Positions 51,303 through 61,700 of a DNA stretch of 64,000 bases are shown here, piece after piece. The position numbers and the translations under genes were made by a program. The notes under the pieces are model-generated. The model saw only the letters and a program-made list of their open reading frames with translations, had not been told where the DNA came from and searched no databases. This stretch comes from Pseudomonadales bacterium (GTDB lineage: Bacteria > Pseudomonadota > Gammaproteobacteria > Pseudomonadales > DT-91). Every line of letters begins with the position of its first letter. Position 1 is the stretch's first letter. The stretch covers positions 1 to 64,000 of the forward strand of contig JABSRQ010000021.1 of the NCBI GenBank assembly GCA_013215055.1, in the 5' to 3' direction.

Positions 51303-51920
51303 ATGACCTTGCCTTGCACTAAATCTATTCCAGCCGTGTTTACCCAACTGCTATGCCTATTTTGTTTTTTGCTGATGGGTGGCTGCAGTTTTATGTCGGT
51401 GCAGCAATTGCCGCAGAATTCTCACAGCGCTGCCAGCCTTAACAATCAACAATACACCAGCTTGATTCACTGGCGCGCACTGGATGAACCCGATGCAAAA
51501 ACAAGGGCATTTCTGGCCGTTGTAGAATGGCAGGCACAGACCACAACACTGGTCAGCCTGACCAGCACCGGCTTAAATTTATTCAGTCTTGTAAAGACAA
51601 TTAAAAACACTGACATCAACAAGACCTATATGGCATTTGATGAGATAAAGCCGCAGGTCTTCTTCGATGAGCTGATGATGATTTATTTACCCTTTAAAGA
51701 GATACAGGCCACATTACCTGAAAACTGGCAACTCTCTGAACAGCTATTAGCACAGAAAAAAGTACGTCAATTAATGTATAATGGCGCGCTTATTTTATCC
51801 ATCAGCTATGACAACACCGCCATGCAGCCCTTAAAAAAGGTCACCTTAAAACGTTTTGACTCATCGGCAAAGACTCTTTATCAATTTGAGTTGCGCTTAT
51901 TAGAGGCCGGGGAAATATAA
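51303..51920 (+). CDS. apeN: DUF3261-type outer-membrane lipoprotein, 205 aa
   Basis: A lipoprotein signal ends in the lipobox LLMGGC (FTQLLCLFCFLLMGGC). The mature protein has VVEWQAQTTTLVSLTSTGLN and a late ALILSISYDN, resembling the LolB-like DUF3261 lipoproteins of APE clusters. It is predicted to receive the pigment from ApeL at the outer membrane. It starts one base after the halogenase-like stop and ends with a TAATG overlap with the ketosynthase. Confidence 0.83.
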   Translation: MTLPCTKSIPAVFTQLLCLFCFLLMGGCSFMSVQQLPQNSHSAASLNNQQYTSLIHWRALDEPDAKTRAFLAVVEWQAQTTTLVSLTSTGLNLFSLVKTIKNTDINKTYMAFDEIKPQVFFDELMMIYLPFKEIQATLPENWQLSEQLLAQKKVRQLMYNGALILSISYDNTAMQPLKKVTLKRFDSSAKTLYQFELRLLEAGEI

Positions 51921-53113
51921 TGTCGCGTTTCTACCTACATGACTATGGTTTGATTAATGCCCTTGGCCACGATAAACAAAGCATAAGCCACAACTGGCGC
52001 TTAGGCTTAAGCCCCGGCATGACCGTAACCGAAGAGTTTTTTAAAGATCAGCCCTGCATGATAGGACAGGTTTTGGATGAACTACCCGCTATCCCCCCAT
52101 CATTAGCCGATCACGATTGCCGTAACAATCAATTATTACTGCAGGCCAGTCAACAAATTCAAAGTGAGCTGGAAAAACTGATCAGCCTCTATGGCAGCAA
52201 GCGTATCGCCATCGTGTTAGGTACCAGCACCTCGGGCATCGCCAATACCGAAATAGCCCTGAAACATTATTTACAAACCGGAGAACATCCGGGGTTTTAT
52301 CATTTTTCACAACAAGACATAGGAGGTGGGGCCGAGTTTTTACGCCTGCAACTTAATCTGTCAGGCCCGGCGATTACCGTATCCACTGCCTGTTCATCCA
52401 GCGGCAATGCCTTTGCCACGGCCAGGCGTTTAATCGATGGCGGCTTCTGTGATGCCGCGATTGTTGGTGGAGCCGATTCCCTATGCCAACTCACCGTGCA
52501 GGGTTTTTCGTCACTAAAATCCGTAAGCCCACTGCGCTGCCAACCCTTTAGCCAAAACCGCAAAGGCATCAATATCGGTGAAGGCGCGGCGTTATTTTTG
52601 CTCAGTAGACAACCGGCGGAGTTAGAATTATATGCTGTAGGCTGCAGCTCCGATGCGCATCATATCTCAGCCCCCGAGCCTTCGGGTAAAGGTGCTGTCG
52701 CTGCAATTCAAAAGGCGCTGGGGCAAAGTGGCTTTAAAGCAGAAGATATTGACTATATAAACTTGCACGGCACAGCGACACCGTTAAACGATGCGATGGA
52801 AAGCCATGCTATCCATCAGTTATTTTCCGACACCGTTTTATGCAGCTCAACCAAAAGCCTCACAGGCCATACCTTAGGCGCTGCGGCTGCCACCGAACTG
52901 GGCCTATGTGCGCTGCTATTAGATCAACGAATAAATCTTGATCGTGTGCCTGCACAGGTTTGGGATCAAGAATATGATGCCGATTTAAAGCCGATTAAAA
53001 TTGTCTGCGAACAAAACAATCACCAAAAAATTCAACTTTGCATGAGTAATTCATTTGCCTTTGGTGGCAACAATACCTCGCTGATCATAGGAAAAAATCA
53101 TGAATCCCGCTGA
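51920..53113 (+). CDS. apeO: Beta-ketoacyl synthase (KS of the KS:CLF pair), 397 aa
   Basis: The active-site Cys158 lies in ITVSTACSSSGNAFATARR. Histidines in LHGTATPLNDAMES and SLTGHTLGAAAATELG complete the catalytic triad. It is an active condensing enzyme that would pair with the short ApeC to extend the polyene by malonyl units. The length is normal. The start overlaps the lipoprotein stop (TAATG), and the 3' end overlaps the next gene by 14 bases. Confidence 0.9.
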   Translation: MSRFYLHDYGLINALGHDKQSISHNWRLGLSPGMTVTEEFFKDQPCMIGQVLDELPAIPPSLADHDCRNNQLLLQASQQIQSELEKLISLYGSKRIAIVLGTSTSGIANTEIALKHYLQTGEHPGFYHFSQQDIGGGAEFLRLQLNLSGPAITVSTACSSSGNAFATARRLIDGGFCDAAIVGGADSLCQLTVQGFSSLKSVSPLRCQPFSQNRKGINIGEGAALFLLSRQPAELELYAVGCSSDAHHISAPEPSGKGAVAAIQKALGQSGFKAEDIDYINLHGTATPLNDAMESHAIHQLFSDTVLCSSTKSLTGHTLGAAAATELGLCALLLDQRINLDRVPAQVWDQEYDADLKPIKIVCEQNNHQKIQLCMSNSFAFGGNNTSLIIGKNHESR

Positions 53114-53585
53114 TATAGACGTAGAAGAATTGCTGCCACATGCGGGTAATATGGTTTTAGTACAGCAATTAATTTATGCCGATGAAGAAAATGCGACGGC
53201 GACGGTTGTGGTTAAAAATGACGGCTTATTTTCTGGCCCCAACAACCAGGTGCCCGCCTGGGTAGGCATAGAATATATGGCCCAAACCATCGCCGCCTGG
53301 GCCGGTTTCCACGCGCTGAAAAATAATGAAAAAGTGAAACTTGGTTTTTTATTAGGCACCCGTAAATACCAAAGCAATGTTGGCCACTTCGACGTTGGGC
53401 AAACATTAAAAGTCGAGATACAGATGATGATGCAGGGTGATAATGGCCTTGGGGCCTTTAGCTGTAAAATCAGCAGCGATGATATTTTAGTTGAGGCGAA
53501 TTTAAATGTTTTCCAAAGTGATGATGCCATACTCGAAACCCAATCCGACACTGCAGCCACCAACAATCAGGTGAACCCCTTATGA
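53100..53585 (+). CDS. apeP: Hotdog 3-hydroxyacyl-ACP dehydratase, 161 aa
   Basis: The sequence starts DVEELLPHAGNMVLVQQLIY, the FabZ-like opening with His (LLPH), and then has VPAWVGIEYMAQTIAAWAGF, matching the ApeP family. The classic FabZ HxxxGxxP motif is absent, fitting its proposed role as partner of ApeI in a heteromeric dehydratase. It overlaps apeO by 14 bases and apeQ by four bases. Confidence 0.85.
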   Translation: MNPADIDVEELLPHAGNMVLVQQLIYADEENATATVVVKNDGLFSGPNNQVPAWVGIEYMAQTIAAWAGFHALKNNEKVKLGFLLGTRKYQSNVGHFDVGQTLKVEIQMMMQGDNGLGAFSCKISSDDILVEANLNVFQSDDAILETQSDTAATNNQVNPL

Positions 53586-54310
53586 GTCATACAGTTCTTG
53601 TTACCGGTTCCAGCCGCGGCATAGGCAAGGCCATCGCCCTGCGTTTGGCCCAGGCCGGTTTTGATATTGTTTTACATTGCATCAAAGCCCGTGATAAAGC
53701 CGAGGCCGTTGCAGAAGAAATCGCAGCTTTGGGTCAACAAAGCCGCATATTACAGTTTGATGTCGCCGACAGAGCAGCCACCGCTAAAGCCTTGGAAGAT
53801 GATATGGCGCTGCATGGTGCCTATTACGGTGTGGTCTGTAATGCAGGCATCACCCGAGACAATGCCTTCCCGTCTATTTCGGGTGAAGACTGGGATTTGG
53901 TTTTACGCACCAACCTCGATGGTTTTTATAATGTTTTACACCCCATCATCATGCCCATGGTTAGACGCAAGGCTCCGGGGCGCATTGTCACGTTATCATC
54001 CGTATCTGGCATCATGGGCAACCGTGGTCAGGTCAACTACAGTGCCGCCAAAGCCGGCATCATCGGGGCTACCAAGGCGCTGGCGTTAGAGATGGCGAAA
54101 CGCAAGATCACCGTTAACTGTGTTGCACCCGGTTTAATCGATACAGAGATGTTAGATGAAGATTTACCACTAGCCGAAATCAAAAAAATGATCCCCCTGC
54201 GTCGCATGGGACAAGCCGAAGAAGTTGCGTCGGCGGTAAACTTTTTAATGTCAGAAGAAGCATCATATATCACCCGCCAAGTACTCGCCGTGAACGGAGG
54301 CCTTTGTTAA
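53582..54310 (+). CDS. apeQ: 3-oxoacyl-ACP reductase (FabG-like ketoreductase), 242 aa
   Basis: This short-chain dehydrogenase has cofactor motif VTGSSRGIGKAIALRLA, the NAG motif in VCNAGITRDNAF, and catalytic Ser in VTLSSVSGIMGN with YSAAK. The end VNFLMSEEASYITRQVLAVN is FabG-like. It reduces the 3-oxoacyl intermediate with NADPH. The start overlaps apeP by four bases. The stop overlaps the apeR start (TAATG), with a strong ribosome site GGAGG near the end of the gene for apeR. Confidence 0.93.
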   Translation: MSHTVLVTGSSRGIGKAIALRLAQAGFDIVLHCIKARDKAEAVAEEIAALGQQSRILQFDVADRAATAKALEDDMALHGAYYGVVCNAGITRDNAFPSISGEDWDLVLRTNLDGFYNVLHPIIMPMVRRKAPGRIVTLSSVSGIMGNRGQVNYSAAKAGIIGATKALALEMAKRKITVNCVAPGLIDTEMLDEDLPLAEIKKMIPLRRMGQAEEVASAVNFLMSEEASYITRQVLAVNGGLC

Positions 54311-55539
54311 TGAAACGTGTCGTAATTACAGGAATGTCAGGTATTTCTCCCATAGGCAGCAGCTGGGAAGAAATCTCCAAAAACCTTAAAGCCCAAAAAA
54401 CCGGCATCGTCAGAGTTGATGACTGGGACCGTTTTGAAGGGCTGGATACCCGCCTCGCCGGTGTTGTACAGGACTTTGAAAAGCCTGATCATTATTTACG
54501 TAAACAAGTGCGTAGCATGGGCAGAGTCGCGCTGATGGCAACGGTCTGCACCGAGAAAGCACTGGCCGATGCAGGGTTGTTAGAAGATAAGGAATTATTG
54601 TCAGGTGGTTTAACCGGCATTGCCTATGGTTCTTCCTCTGGTAGTCCCGATGCGATTGCCGACTTCTCCAATATGATTCATAACAACTCAACCAAGGGGT
54701 TGTCTGCTACCACCTATATCAAGATGATGGGCCATACCACGGCGGTAAATGTGGGTGTCTTCTTTAAATTACGTGGGCGTATCTATACCACGTCCAGTGC
54801 CTGTACTTCTGGCAGCCAGGCCATAGGTTATGCCTATGAAGCGATTAAACACGGCCAGCAAACAGTGATGATCGCAGGTGGAGCCGAAGAATTATCCGCA
54901 ACCCAGGCCGCGGTATTTGCTACACTTTTTGCCACCCCCACAAAAAATGCTACCCCTGAACTCTCCCCACGGCCCTTCGATAAAGACCGTGATGGCCTGG
55001 CCATCGGCGAAGGTGCTTGCACGCTGATACTCGAAGAGCTGGATCATGCCCTGGCCAGAGATGCACATATCTATGCCGAGATCACAGGCTACGGCACCAA
55101 TACCGATGGCACCCATGTTACTCAGCCTAACAAAGATACCATGCGTATAGCGATGGAGCTGGCCCTGCGTGATGCAGGCATAGAAGCCGCCCAGATTGAT
55201 TATATCAATGCTCACGGCACCGCCACCGACAGAGGTGATATTGCCGAAACCACCGCCACCGCCGAACTGTTTTCCAATACGACACCTATCAGCACCTTTA
55301 AATCATATACAGGTCACACACTCGGTGCCTGTGGTGCACTGGAAGCCATGACCAGCATTCACTGTATGAATGAAAACTGGTTCTACCCCACCGCTAACCT
55401 GGACAATGTGGACCCAGCCTGTGGTGATCTGGATTACATCAAAGGAGAAATTCGTGAGCTGGAAGCGACCACCATCATGAGCAATAATTTTGCCTTTGGT
55501 GGCATCAATACCTCATTGATTTTTAAACGCTGGAAATAA
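54310..55539 (+). CDS. apeR: Beta-ketoacyl synthase (FabF-like), 409 aa
   Basis: The second active ketosynthase. Cys165 lies in TTSSACTSGSQAIGYAYEA, histidines in NAHGTATDRGDIAET and SYTGHTLGACGALE. In the studied clusters ApeR probably handles the first condensations. I chose ATG 54310 with GGAGG about nine bases upstream; the TTG two codons before is a frame artefact. A 28-base gap separates it from the second halogenase-like gene. Confidence 0.92.
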   Translation: MKRVVITGMSGISPIGSSWEEISKNLKAQKTGIVRVDDWDRFEGLDTRLAGVVQDFEKPDHYLRKQVRSMGRVALMATVCTEKALADAGLLEDKELLSGGLTGIAYGSSSGSPDAIADFSNMIHNNSTKGLSATTYIKMMGHTTAVNVGVFFKLRGRIYTTSSACTSGSQAIGYAYEAIKHGQQTVMIAGGAEELSATQAAVFATLFATPTKNATPELSPRPFDKDRDGLAIGEGACTLILEELDHALARDAHIYAEITGYGTNTDGTHVTQPNKDTMRIAMELALRDAGIEAAQIDYINAHGTATDRGDIAETTATAELFSNTTPISTFKSYTGHTLGACGALEAMTSIHCMNENWFYPTANLDNVDPACGDLDYIKGEIRELEATTIMSNNFAFGGINTSLIFKRWK

Positions 55540-55567
55540 GACGCAAAAGTTTTTAAGGGATTTATCT

Positions 55568-57247
55568 ATGGCCAGTGCAGCTGCGACTGAACCAACACAG
55601 ACTGACCAACTGGTCATACTCGGCGGCGGTCTGGCAGGTTTATCCCTGGCCATACAGCTTAAACAACGCCAGCCTCAGCTGGCCATCACGGTTATTGAGC
55701 GGGAAAAACACCCAGTTACCGAAGCCGCGCATAAGGTCGGTGAATCTCTGGTTGAACTGTCCAGCCATTATTTCTCCGAGGTACTTGGCCTTAAACAACA
55801 CTTGGAAGAGAAGCAGTTACCCAAGTTGGGACTGCGTTTTTTCTTCCGCCCCGATCCCGATCAGCCTGCCGATGAACGACTGCAGAAAACAATAGAATTT
55901 GGTGCAAAAAAATTCCCCAGCTGCGCCAGTTATCAATTGGACCGAGGCATCTTTGAAAATCACCTGGCCGAGGTTTGCCAGGACCTGGGTGTGATTTTTA
56001 TCGATAATAAAAAAGTCATCGATATCCAACTGAATAAAAAAGAACAAGATCATCAGGTCTTTTTTCAAGATTTAGAAACTCTGGAAAAACAACAGATAAA
56101 CTGTCGCTGGGTGGTTGATGCCTGTTCACGTAAGTCACCGATAAAGCGCCAGCAAGGCCTGGATATTGAAAGCCCGCATAAGGTCAGCTCGGCCTGGTTC
56201 CGCATAGCGCAGAAACTGGATGTGAATACGTTAAACCACTCAAAAGAATGGTTGGAAGATCATCAAGGCGATAATTCCCGCTGGTTCAGCACCAACCATT
56301 TTATGGGTGAGGGTTACTGGTTATGGTTTATACCGCTGGCATCCGGTTCTACCAGCATCGGCATCGTCGCAGAGAATGATCGTCACCCATTAGCCAGTTT
56401 CAACACACTGGACAAGGCGCTGCAGTGGTTGGAAAAACACGAACCACTGGCTGCCAGCCTGATCAATAAACACATAGATGCACTGCAGGACTTTAGGGTA
56501 TTAAAAAACTTCAGCCATGATTGTGAGCAGGTTTTTAATAAAAACCGCTGGTTTTTAACCGGAGAAGCCGGTGCATTTCTTGACCCGTTCTATTCACCCG
56601 GCAGTGATTTCATCGCCATCAGCAATACCTTTATCTGCCATTTAATCGATACCGACATCAATGACAGCTTAAGCTTTGCAACAAACTGCCTGATGCTGGA
56701 TATGTTTTATCTAAACCTGTTCAAAAATACCTCAGTAATTTATCAGGACCTTTACCCGGTCTTTAATCATCCGGCGATTATGCCGATTAAAATTCTGTGG
56801 GATTTCAGCGTCTACTGGTCTTTTACCGCGTTTTTATATATTCAGGGGCAGTTTGATAATACCGAATCCCTGTTTAAACAACGCCGTCATTTTGAAGACA
56901 TAGGTGTGATGAATGAACAGATACAGCAGCTATTTAAACTGTGGGCCGAGCAGGAACCGGCCATCGCTAACCCACTCTATATAGACCCGTTTAATATCGA
57001 TTTTCTGAAAAACCTGAACCAAGGTTTAAAAAAGGATTTTGCCGATGATGATGCTTTTAAACAGCAGTTTTTAAACAATATTCAGGGCTTAAAAAGCCTG
57101 TACCAGATGATTTGTAAAACCGCTTATCAACGTCACCCCGAGCTAGAACAACAAATCGCACCATGTGCTATTTTATCTGAGCAGATAGAACCGATTGCCG
57201 AGGTAGAAAGCATGGCTGACTTACTCGGACAATTATTACCAGCATAA
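55568..57247 (+). CDS. FAD-dependent halogenase-like oxidoreductase 2, 559 aa
   Basis: The FAD motif is LVILGGGLAGLSLAIQL, then KVGESLVELSSHYF. WxWxIP is kept as WLWFIP. A lysine (Lys86, LPKLGLRFFF) stands where flavin halogenases need it. LTGEAGAFLDPFYSPGSDFI is the late motif. It is about 140 residues longer than the first copy, with a helical C-terminal part. The two copies are clearly diverged, so they probably act on different substrates. AGGGA lies before the ATG. The cluster ends here, and a terminator for the next minus-strand gene follows. Confidence 0.78.
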   Translation: MASAAATEPTQTDQLVILGGGLAGLSLAIQLKQRQPQLAITVIEREKHPVTEAAHKVGESLVELSSHYFSEVLGLKQHLEEKQLPKLGLRFFFRPDPDQPADERLQKTIEFGAKKFPSCASYQLDRGIFENHLAEVCQDLGVIFIDNKKVIDIQLNKKEQDHQVFFQDLETLEKQQINCRWVVDACSRKSPIKRQQGLDIESPHKVSSAWFRIAQKLDVNTLNHSKEWLEDHQGDNSRWFSTNHFMGEGYWLWFIPLASGSTSIGIVAENDRHPLASFNTLDKALQWLEKHEPLAASLINKHIDALQDFRVLKNFSHDCEQVFNKNRWFLTGEAGAFLDPFYSPGSDFIAISNTFICHLIDTDINDSLSFATNCLMLDMFYLNLFKNTSVIYQDLYPVFNHPAIMPIKILWDFSVYWSFTAFLYIQGQFDNTESLFKQRRHFEDIGVMNEQIQQLFKLWAEQEPAIANPLYIDPFNIDFLKNLNQGLKKDFADDDAFKQQFLNNIQGLKSLYQMICKTAYQRHPELEQQIAPCAILSEQIEPIAEVESMADLLGQLLPA

Positions 57248-57270
57248 AAAAAGGAGCCTCTCGGCTCCTT
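57246..57270 (-). terminator. Rho-independent terminator of the aldehyde dehydrogenase gene
   Basis: AAGGAGCC and GGCTCCTT (57251-57270) form a perfect eight-base stem with a TCTC loop. On the minus strand it is followed by a T7 run. On the plus strand only TTAATCATT follows, so it may weakly end the APE transcript as well. Confidence 0.88.
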
Positions 57271-57291
57271 AATCATTACGTTCTTAACACA

Positions 57292-58680
57292 CTACTTCAT
57301 CAAGAAACGCATGGCTTTTTTACGTTGATCCAGCTCATCTCTGTCGGCAATCGGCGGATACGATTGCTTTATATCCAGCCAGGTGGGTTTATTCACAATC
57401 GGGCGCATATGGCTCATCGCATCGAAGCCATGTTTACCGTGATATTGGCCCATACCCGATTCACCTACGCCACCAAATGGCAGATTATGATTTGGCATAT
57501 GTAACATAATCGAGTTGATACCGACATTACCCGATTCGGTAGAGTTAATTAAATCATCGGCAAACGCCATATTCTCGGTGAAGACATAGAAACATAAAGG
57601 CTTGCCGTAACGCGCCATAACATCGAGGATGTCCTGTTTATTTTTGTAGGTCAGTACCGGTAATATCGGGCCAAAGATCTCATCTTTCATGACCTCATCG
57701 TCCAGAGAAACATTCTTCAAAACAGTCGGTGAGATATAGTTATCATCGGCGTCAAACTTTCCACCAATCACCAGATCACCGTCATCACATAAGGCCTTGA
57801 GACGCTCAAAGTGATGTTTATTGATGATACGAGAATACGCCAGGCTCTCTTGCGGATTTTCACCAAACATATATTCAACTTTTTCTTTTAACTTGGCGAT
57901 TAGCGCATCTTTGATGGATTCATGCACCAATATGTAATCAACCGTTACACAAACCTGACCAGCATTTAAGAACTTGGCATCGATGATGCGATTTGCTGTG
58001 GCATCGAGTTTCGCATCTTCGGCAACGATACAGGGGTTTTTACCACCTAGCTCCAACAAAACAGGAGTTAAATGTTCGGCTGCCGCACGCATAACAATTT
58101 GGCCGACATTGTAAGAGCCTGTATAAAGAATAAGGTCATATTTCTGACGTAATAACTCATCTCTATCCGGGCCTTCAGGTTGATGCACACGTACTGCATC
58201 GTTATCCAGGTATTTAGGAATCAGCTCTTCAATCAATTTAGAATACGTGGGTGACATAGACGGGGGTTTAATCAACGCGGTATTACCGGCGGCTAAACCT
58301 GCAGCCAATGGCCCAAGGGTTAAATGCAGTGGGAAGTTCCATGCCACACCAATTAACATCACACCATAGGGGGTAGGTTGGATTTTACTTTTACAAGGCC
58401 ATAGAAATAATGGGCTGCCCACTTTTTTGGGTTTCATCCATTTCTTAAGGTGTTTGATCGCATGCGAAGCTTCGGCACGAACAAAAAGAATTTCACCCGC
58501 AAATGCCGAAAACTCAGATTTACCGGAATCCTGTTTTAAAGATGCAACAATTTGATCTTCGTTTTCATCGATCAGTTTTACCAATTGCTGTAATTGCTGT
58601 AAACGCCATTCATAACTACGGGTTTTACCACTGCGAAACGTCGCTTTTAAATCGGCAACATGTTGGGCAACTACACTCAT
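57292..58680 (-). CDS. Aldehyde dehydrogenase, 462 aa
   Basis: This NAD(P)-dependent aldehyde dehydrogenase has the catalytic Glu in PVLLELGGKNPCIVAEDA and the catalytic Cys in FLNAGQVCVTVDYILV. A typical APSKRPNP-region equivalent lies earlier (GVAWNFPLHLTLGPLAAGLA, GNTALIKPPSMSPTYSKLIE). The short length, with no N-terminal extension, and the ending LPFGGVGESGMGQYHGKHGF resemble the class 3 / coniferyl aldehyde or fatty aldehyde branch. It could supply fatty acids from aldehydes, in keeping with the wax metabolism genes, or a benzoate-type starter. That is inference. It is monocistronic and convergent with the APE cluster. Confidence 0.92.
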   Translation of the reverse strand: MSVVAQHVADLKATFRSGKTRSYEWRLQQLQQLVKLIDENEDQIVASLKQDSGKSEFSAFAGEILFVRAEASHAIKHLKKWMKPKKVGSPLFLWPCKSKIQPTPYGVMLIGVAWNFPLHLTLGPLAAGLAAGNTALIKPPSMSPTYSKLIEELIPKYLDNDAVRVHQPEGPDRDELLRQKYDLILYTGSYNVGQIVMRAAAEHLTPVLLELGGKNPCIVAEDAKLDATANRIIDAKFLNAGQVCVTVDYILVHESIKDALIAKLKEKVEYMFGENPQESLAYSRIINKHHFERLKALCDDGDLVIGGKFDADDNYISPTVLKNVSLDDEVMKDEIFGPILPVLTYKNKQDILDVMARYGKPLCFYVFTENMAFADDLINSTESGNVGINSIMLHMPNHNLPFGGVGESGMGQYHGKHGFDAMSHMRPIVNKPTWLDIKQSYPPIADRDELDQRKKAMRFLMK

Positions 58681-58794
58681 TCGCTTATCCTTAATGCTTG
58701 AACAAAAATAATGAAAAATTTAGCGCACCATTGTGCTTGTAAATACTGCCATCGGCAAGTAAATCAAGTATTCAACAGGTAGAGGCAAAGAGGT

Positions 58795-61700
58795 TTAAGA
58801 CAGGGATGACAATAGCTGCAGCACCTGGCGCTGCAATATCGTCATATCCACCGGTTTGGGGCAGATGGCATCAGCCCCCAGCTGCAGCAGTTTTTCCTGC
58901 TCGGCCTTATCGTTATTGGCGCTGGAGGCAATAACTGGAATAACACTGAGTTTTTTATCTTTATTACGCTGTAGCAAAAAATCATAGCCATTAACCACCG
59001 GCATTTGAATATCCAAAATAATCAAATCGACATCATGTTGCTGCAAATAATCCAAGGCCAGCTGGCCATTCTCAGCTTCAGCACAGCGGTAGGCTTTTTT
59101 ACTCAGCTGCTTATTGATCAATAAACGGTTAACCGGATTATCATCAACAATTAAAACCTTAAAGTCGTTAGATTTCTGAGGGTTTTTGCGGCCCGAACTC
59201 AGCGATTCTGGCGATTTTTTCTGTTGGCTATATTGCACCTGAATCTGTAAAAACTCCCCTATCATCTCCAGCAACTCATCACATTTAAACGGTTTATACA
59301 CACAGGCATTTAAGCCGGCATCTAACCAGTTTTTTTCTTCATCCAACATCACCGAGGCAGTTAAACCTATCAGTATGATGTGTTGCCCCCCCTCATATTG
59401 GCGAATTATTTTAGTCACATCCAGGCCATTTAATCCCGGCATACGACTATCCATTAGGATGAGATCGATAGACTTGGCCGCCACCCGTTCTAACACCTGC
59501 TCCCCAGACTCGGCGCTTAGAATCGTAAAACCCATAGGCTGTAAAATGCGGCTTAATAATAGGCGGTTTTCTTCTAGATCATCTGCAATCAGCAAGGTCT
59601 TATTTTCGGCCCCTTTAAAACCCGATACATAAGATATCAGCGGATCTTGAATCAATTGCTCGCTGATATCAGCCAAAAAAGAGAAACTAAAGCAGCTGCC
59701 ACTATGTTCTGCGCTGGTAAAAGTAATATCACCTTGCATCAAGCGCGCAAATTCACGGCTGATGCTTAAGCCCAAACCACTGCCACCTTGTTCGGCTAAA
59801 CCGGATGCGGTTTGCTCAAACGGAGTAAAGACTTTATCTCTGTCCTCTTCACTGATACCGGCTCCGGTATCGCTGATAGCCAGCGTTATCCTGCATTGAT
59901 TATGACTTAGCGCCTCGACAACACAGCGACAAACCACCTCACCTTTGTCGGTGAATTTCACCGCATTGCCGATAAGATTAATCAGAATTTGGCGAATCTT
60001 GCCTTCATCGGCATACAGGGCATGAGGCAGAAGCTGTAAATCCTCCTGTTTAAAAACGATATTTTTTTCCTGACAACGTAATAAAAAGATATCGGCCAGA
60101 TCTTTGATCAACTGCTTTAAATCAAAATCAACTTTTTGCAGCTGCTGTTTACCTGCCTCGATCTTGGACAGGTCGAGAATATTATTGATCAACGATAATA
60201 AATGATTACCGGCTTTATTAATGATCTCTAACGCCTCCTGACGTTCTTGCAACGAGGTGGACGGGTGGCGATGTAACAGCTCAGAAAAACCCAATATCGC
60301 ATTCATCGGTGTGCGTATTTCATGCGACATATTCGCCAAAAATAAACTCTTGGATTGATTAGCTTGTTCGGCCCGATGACGTGCATCGATGGCGAGTGCA
60401 TTGGCGGCTTTTAATTGCCGATTCCAATACAGGATAAAAGATAAGATGGAAAAGAAAACCACAAGTATCAGGCCTAAAATTAATAACCCACGTGTCCAAT
60501 CTATAGTCTGCACTATGGGCTGGTTGACCCATTTATCGTAAATCAATTTCTTCTCACTGGCGCTGAAGGTATTTAAGGTTTTATTTAAAATCGGAATCAG
60601 CGGTTTAAGGCTTTTGTGAACGGATATAGTTGGCGCATAAAAATAAGCACTGCTGGCGGCAATTTTAATATTATCCAGCCTATATAGGCGGCTGTTATAA
60701 TCCACCGACGCAGAGTTTGCCAAGACCACATCCAGTTTTCCCCGATTTAAGGTTTTTAATAAAACCTCCATAGATGCATATTCAGTGAACGGCCTATCTT
60801 CAAATTGATTTTTTAACACAAAATAGGCGGCCGATTTTTCCAGCACCCCCAAACGTTCATCCTGTAAATCTTCCAGGCTGGTTAACAGCCGGGTTTTTTT
60901 ATTGATGGCCAGCACCAGAGGTTGCTGCATATAGGCCTGGGTTTTGAGTATATGTTCATGATCTAGGCCTTCTTCGGGCAGTAAAAAACCCATCTGAACA
61001 TCATTATTCACCAGGCTTTCAAAGGATTGTTGATCGTTGATGCCTGCCACATATTCAAACTGTAAACCCAGCTTTTTCTCCAGGATTTTTAAATAATCAC
61101 TGGTGATACCCATAGCGACCTGATTTTCATCCAGATACTCAAATGGCTCATGCTTGGGGCTGATAGACACTTTTATCGGCCCCATATTTTTCAGCCATTG
61201 TTTTTCTTTGGCCGTCAGCGTGCTGTCATTCACGCCAGGAATCATACTTGTCCATTTACCCATCAAACGATTAAGTGTACTTTCACCCATCGCCTCTAAT
61301 GCGATATTGATAATCTTGTGGAGCTCAGGCCAATCGCCTCTAATACCAATGCCGGCCGGATGTGAAGATTTTTCAATATAGGCTAACTCAATGCCCGTCA
61401 ACGCTTCACTAAGAACAAAGTGGTTATCGGTGATAAAGCCAATATAAGCATCTACCTTTCTATTTAATAACAGCGTAAAGCCTTCAATAGGCTCAGTAAC
61501 GAAAATAATTTCGACCTGATCTTTATCGATAAGAGGTTTTATAACTTGCAGCACATTAGCCCTGCTCGACATCACAGCCACACGTTTATGATGTAGCTGC
61601 TGCATATTGGAATATTTTCGCCTATCGGTGCTGTGTTTAAAGATGGCGACTGATGGGTGGAATATTTTTTTAGTGATTAATATATCAAAGTCTTTAATTC

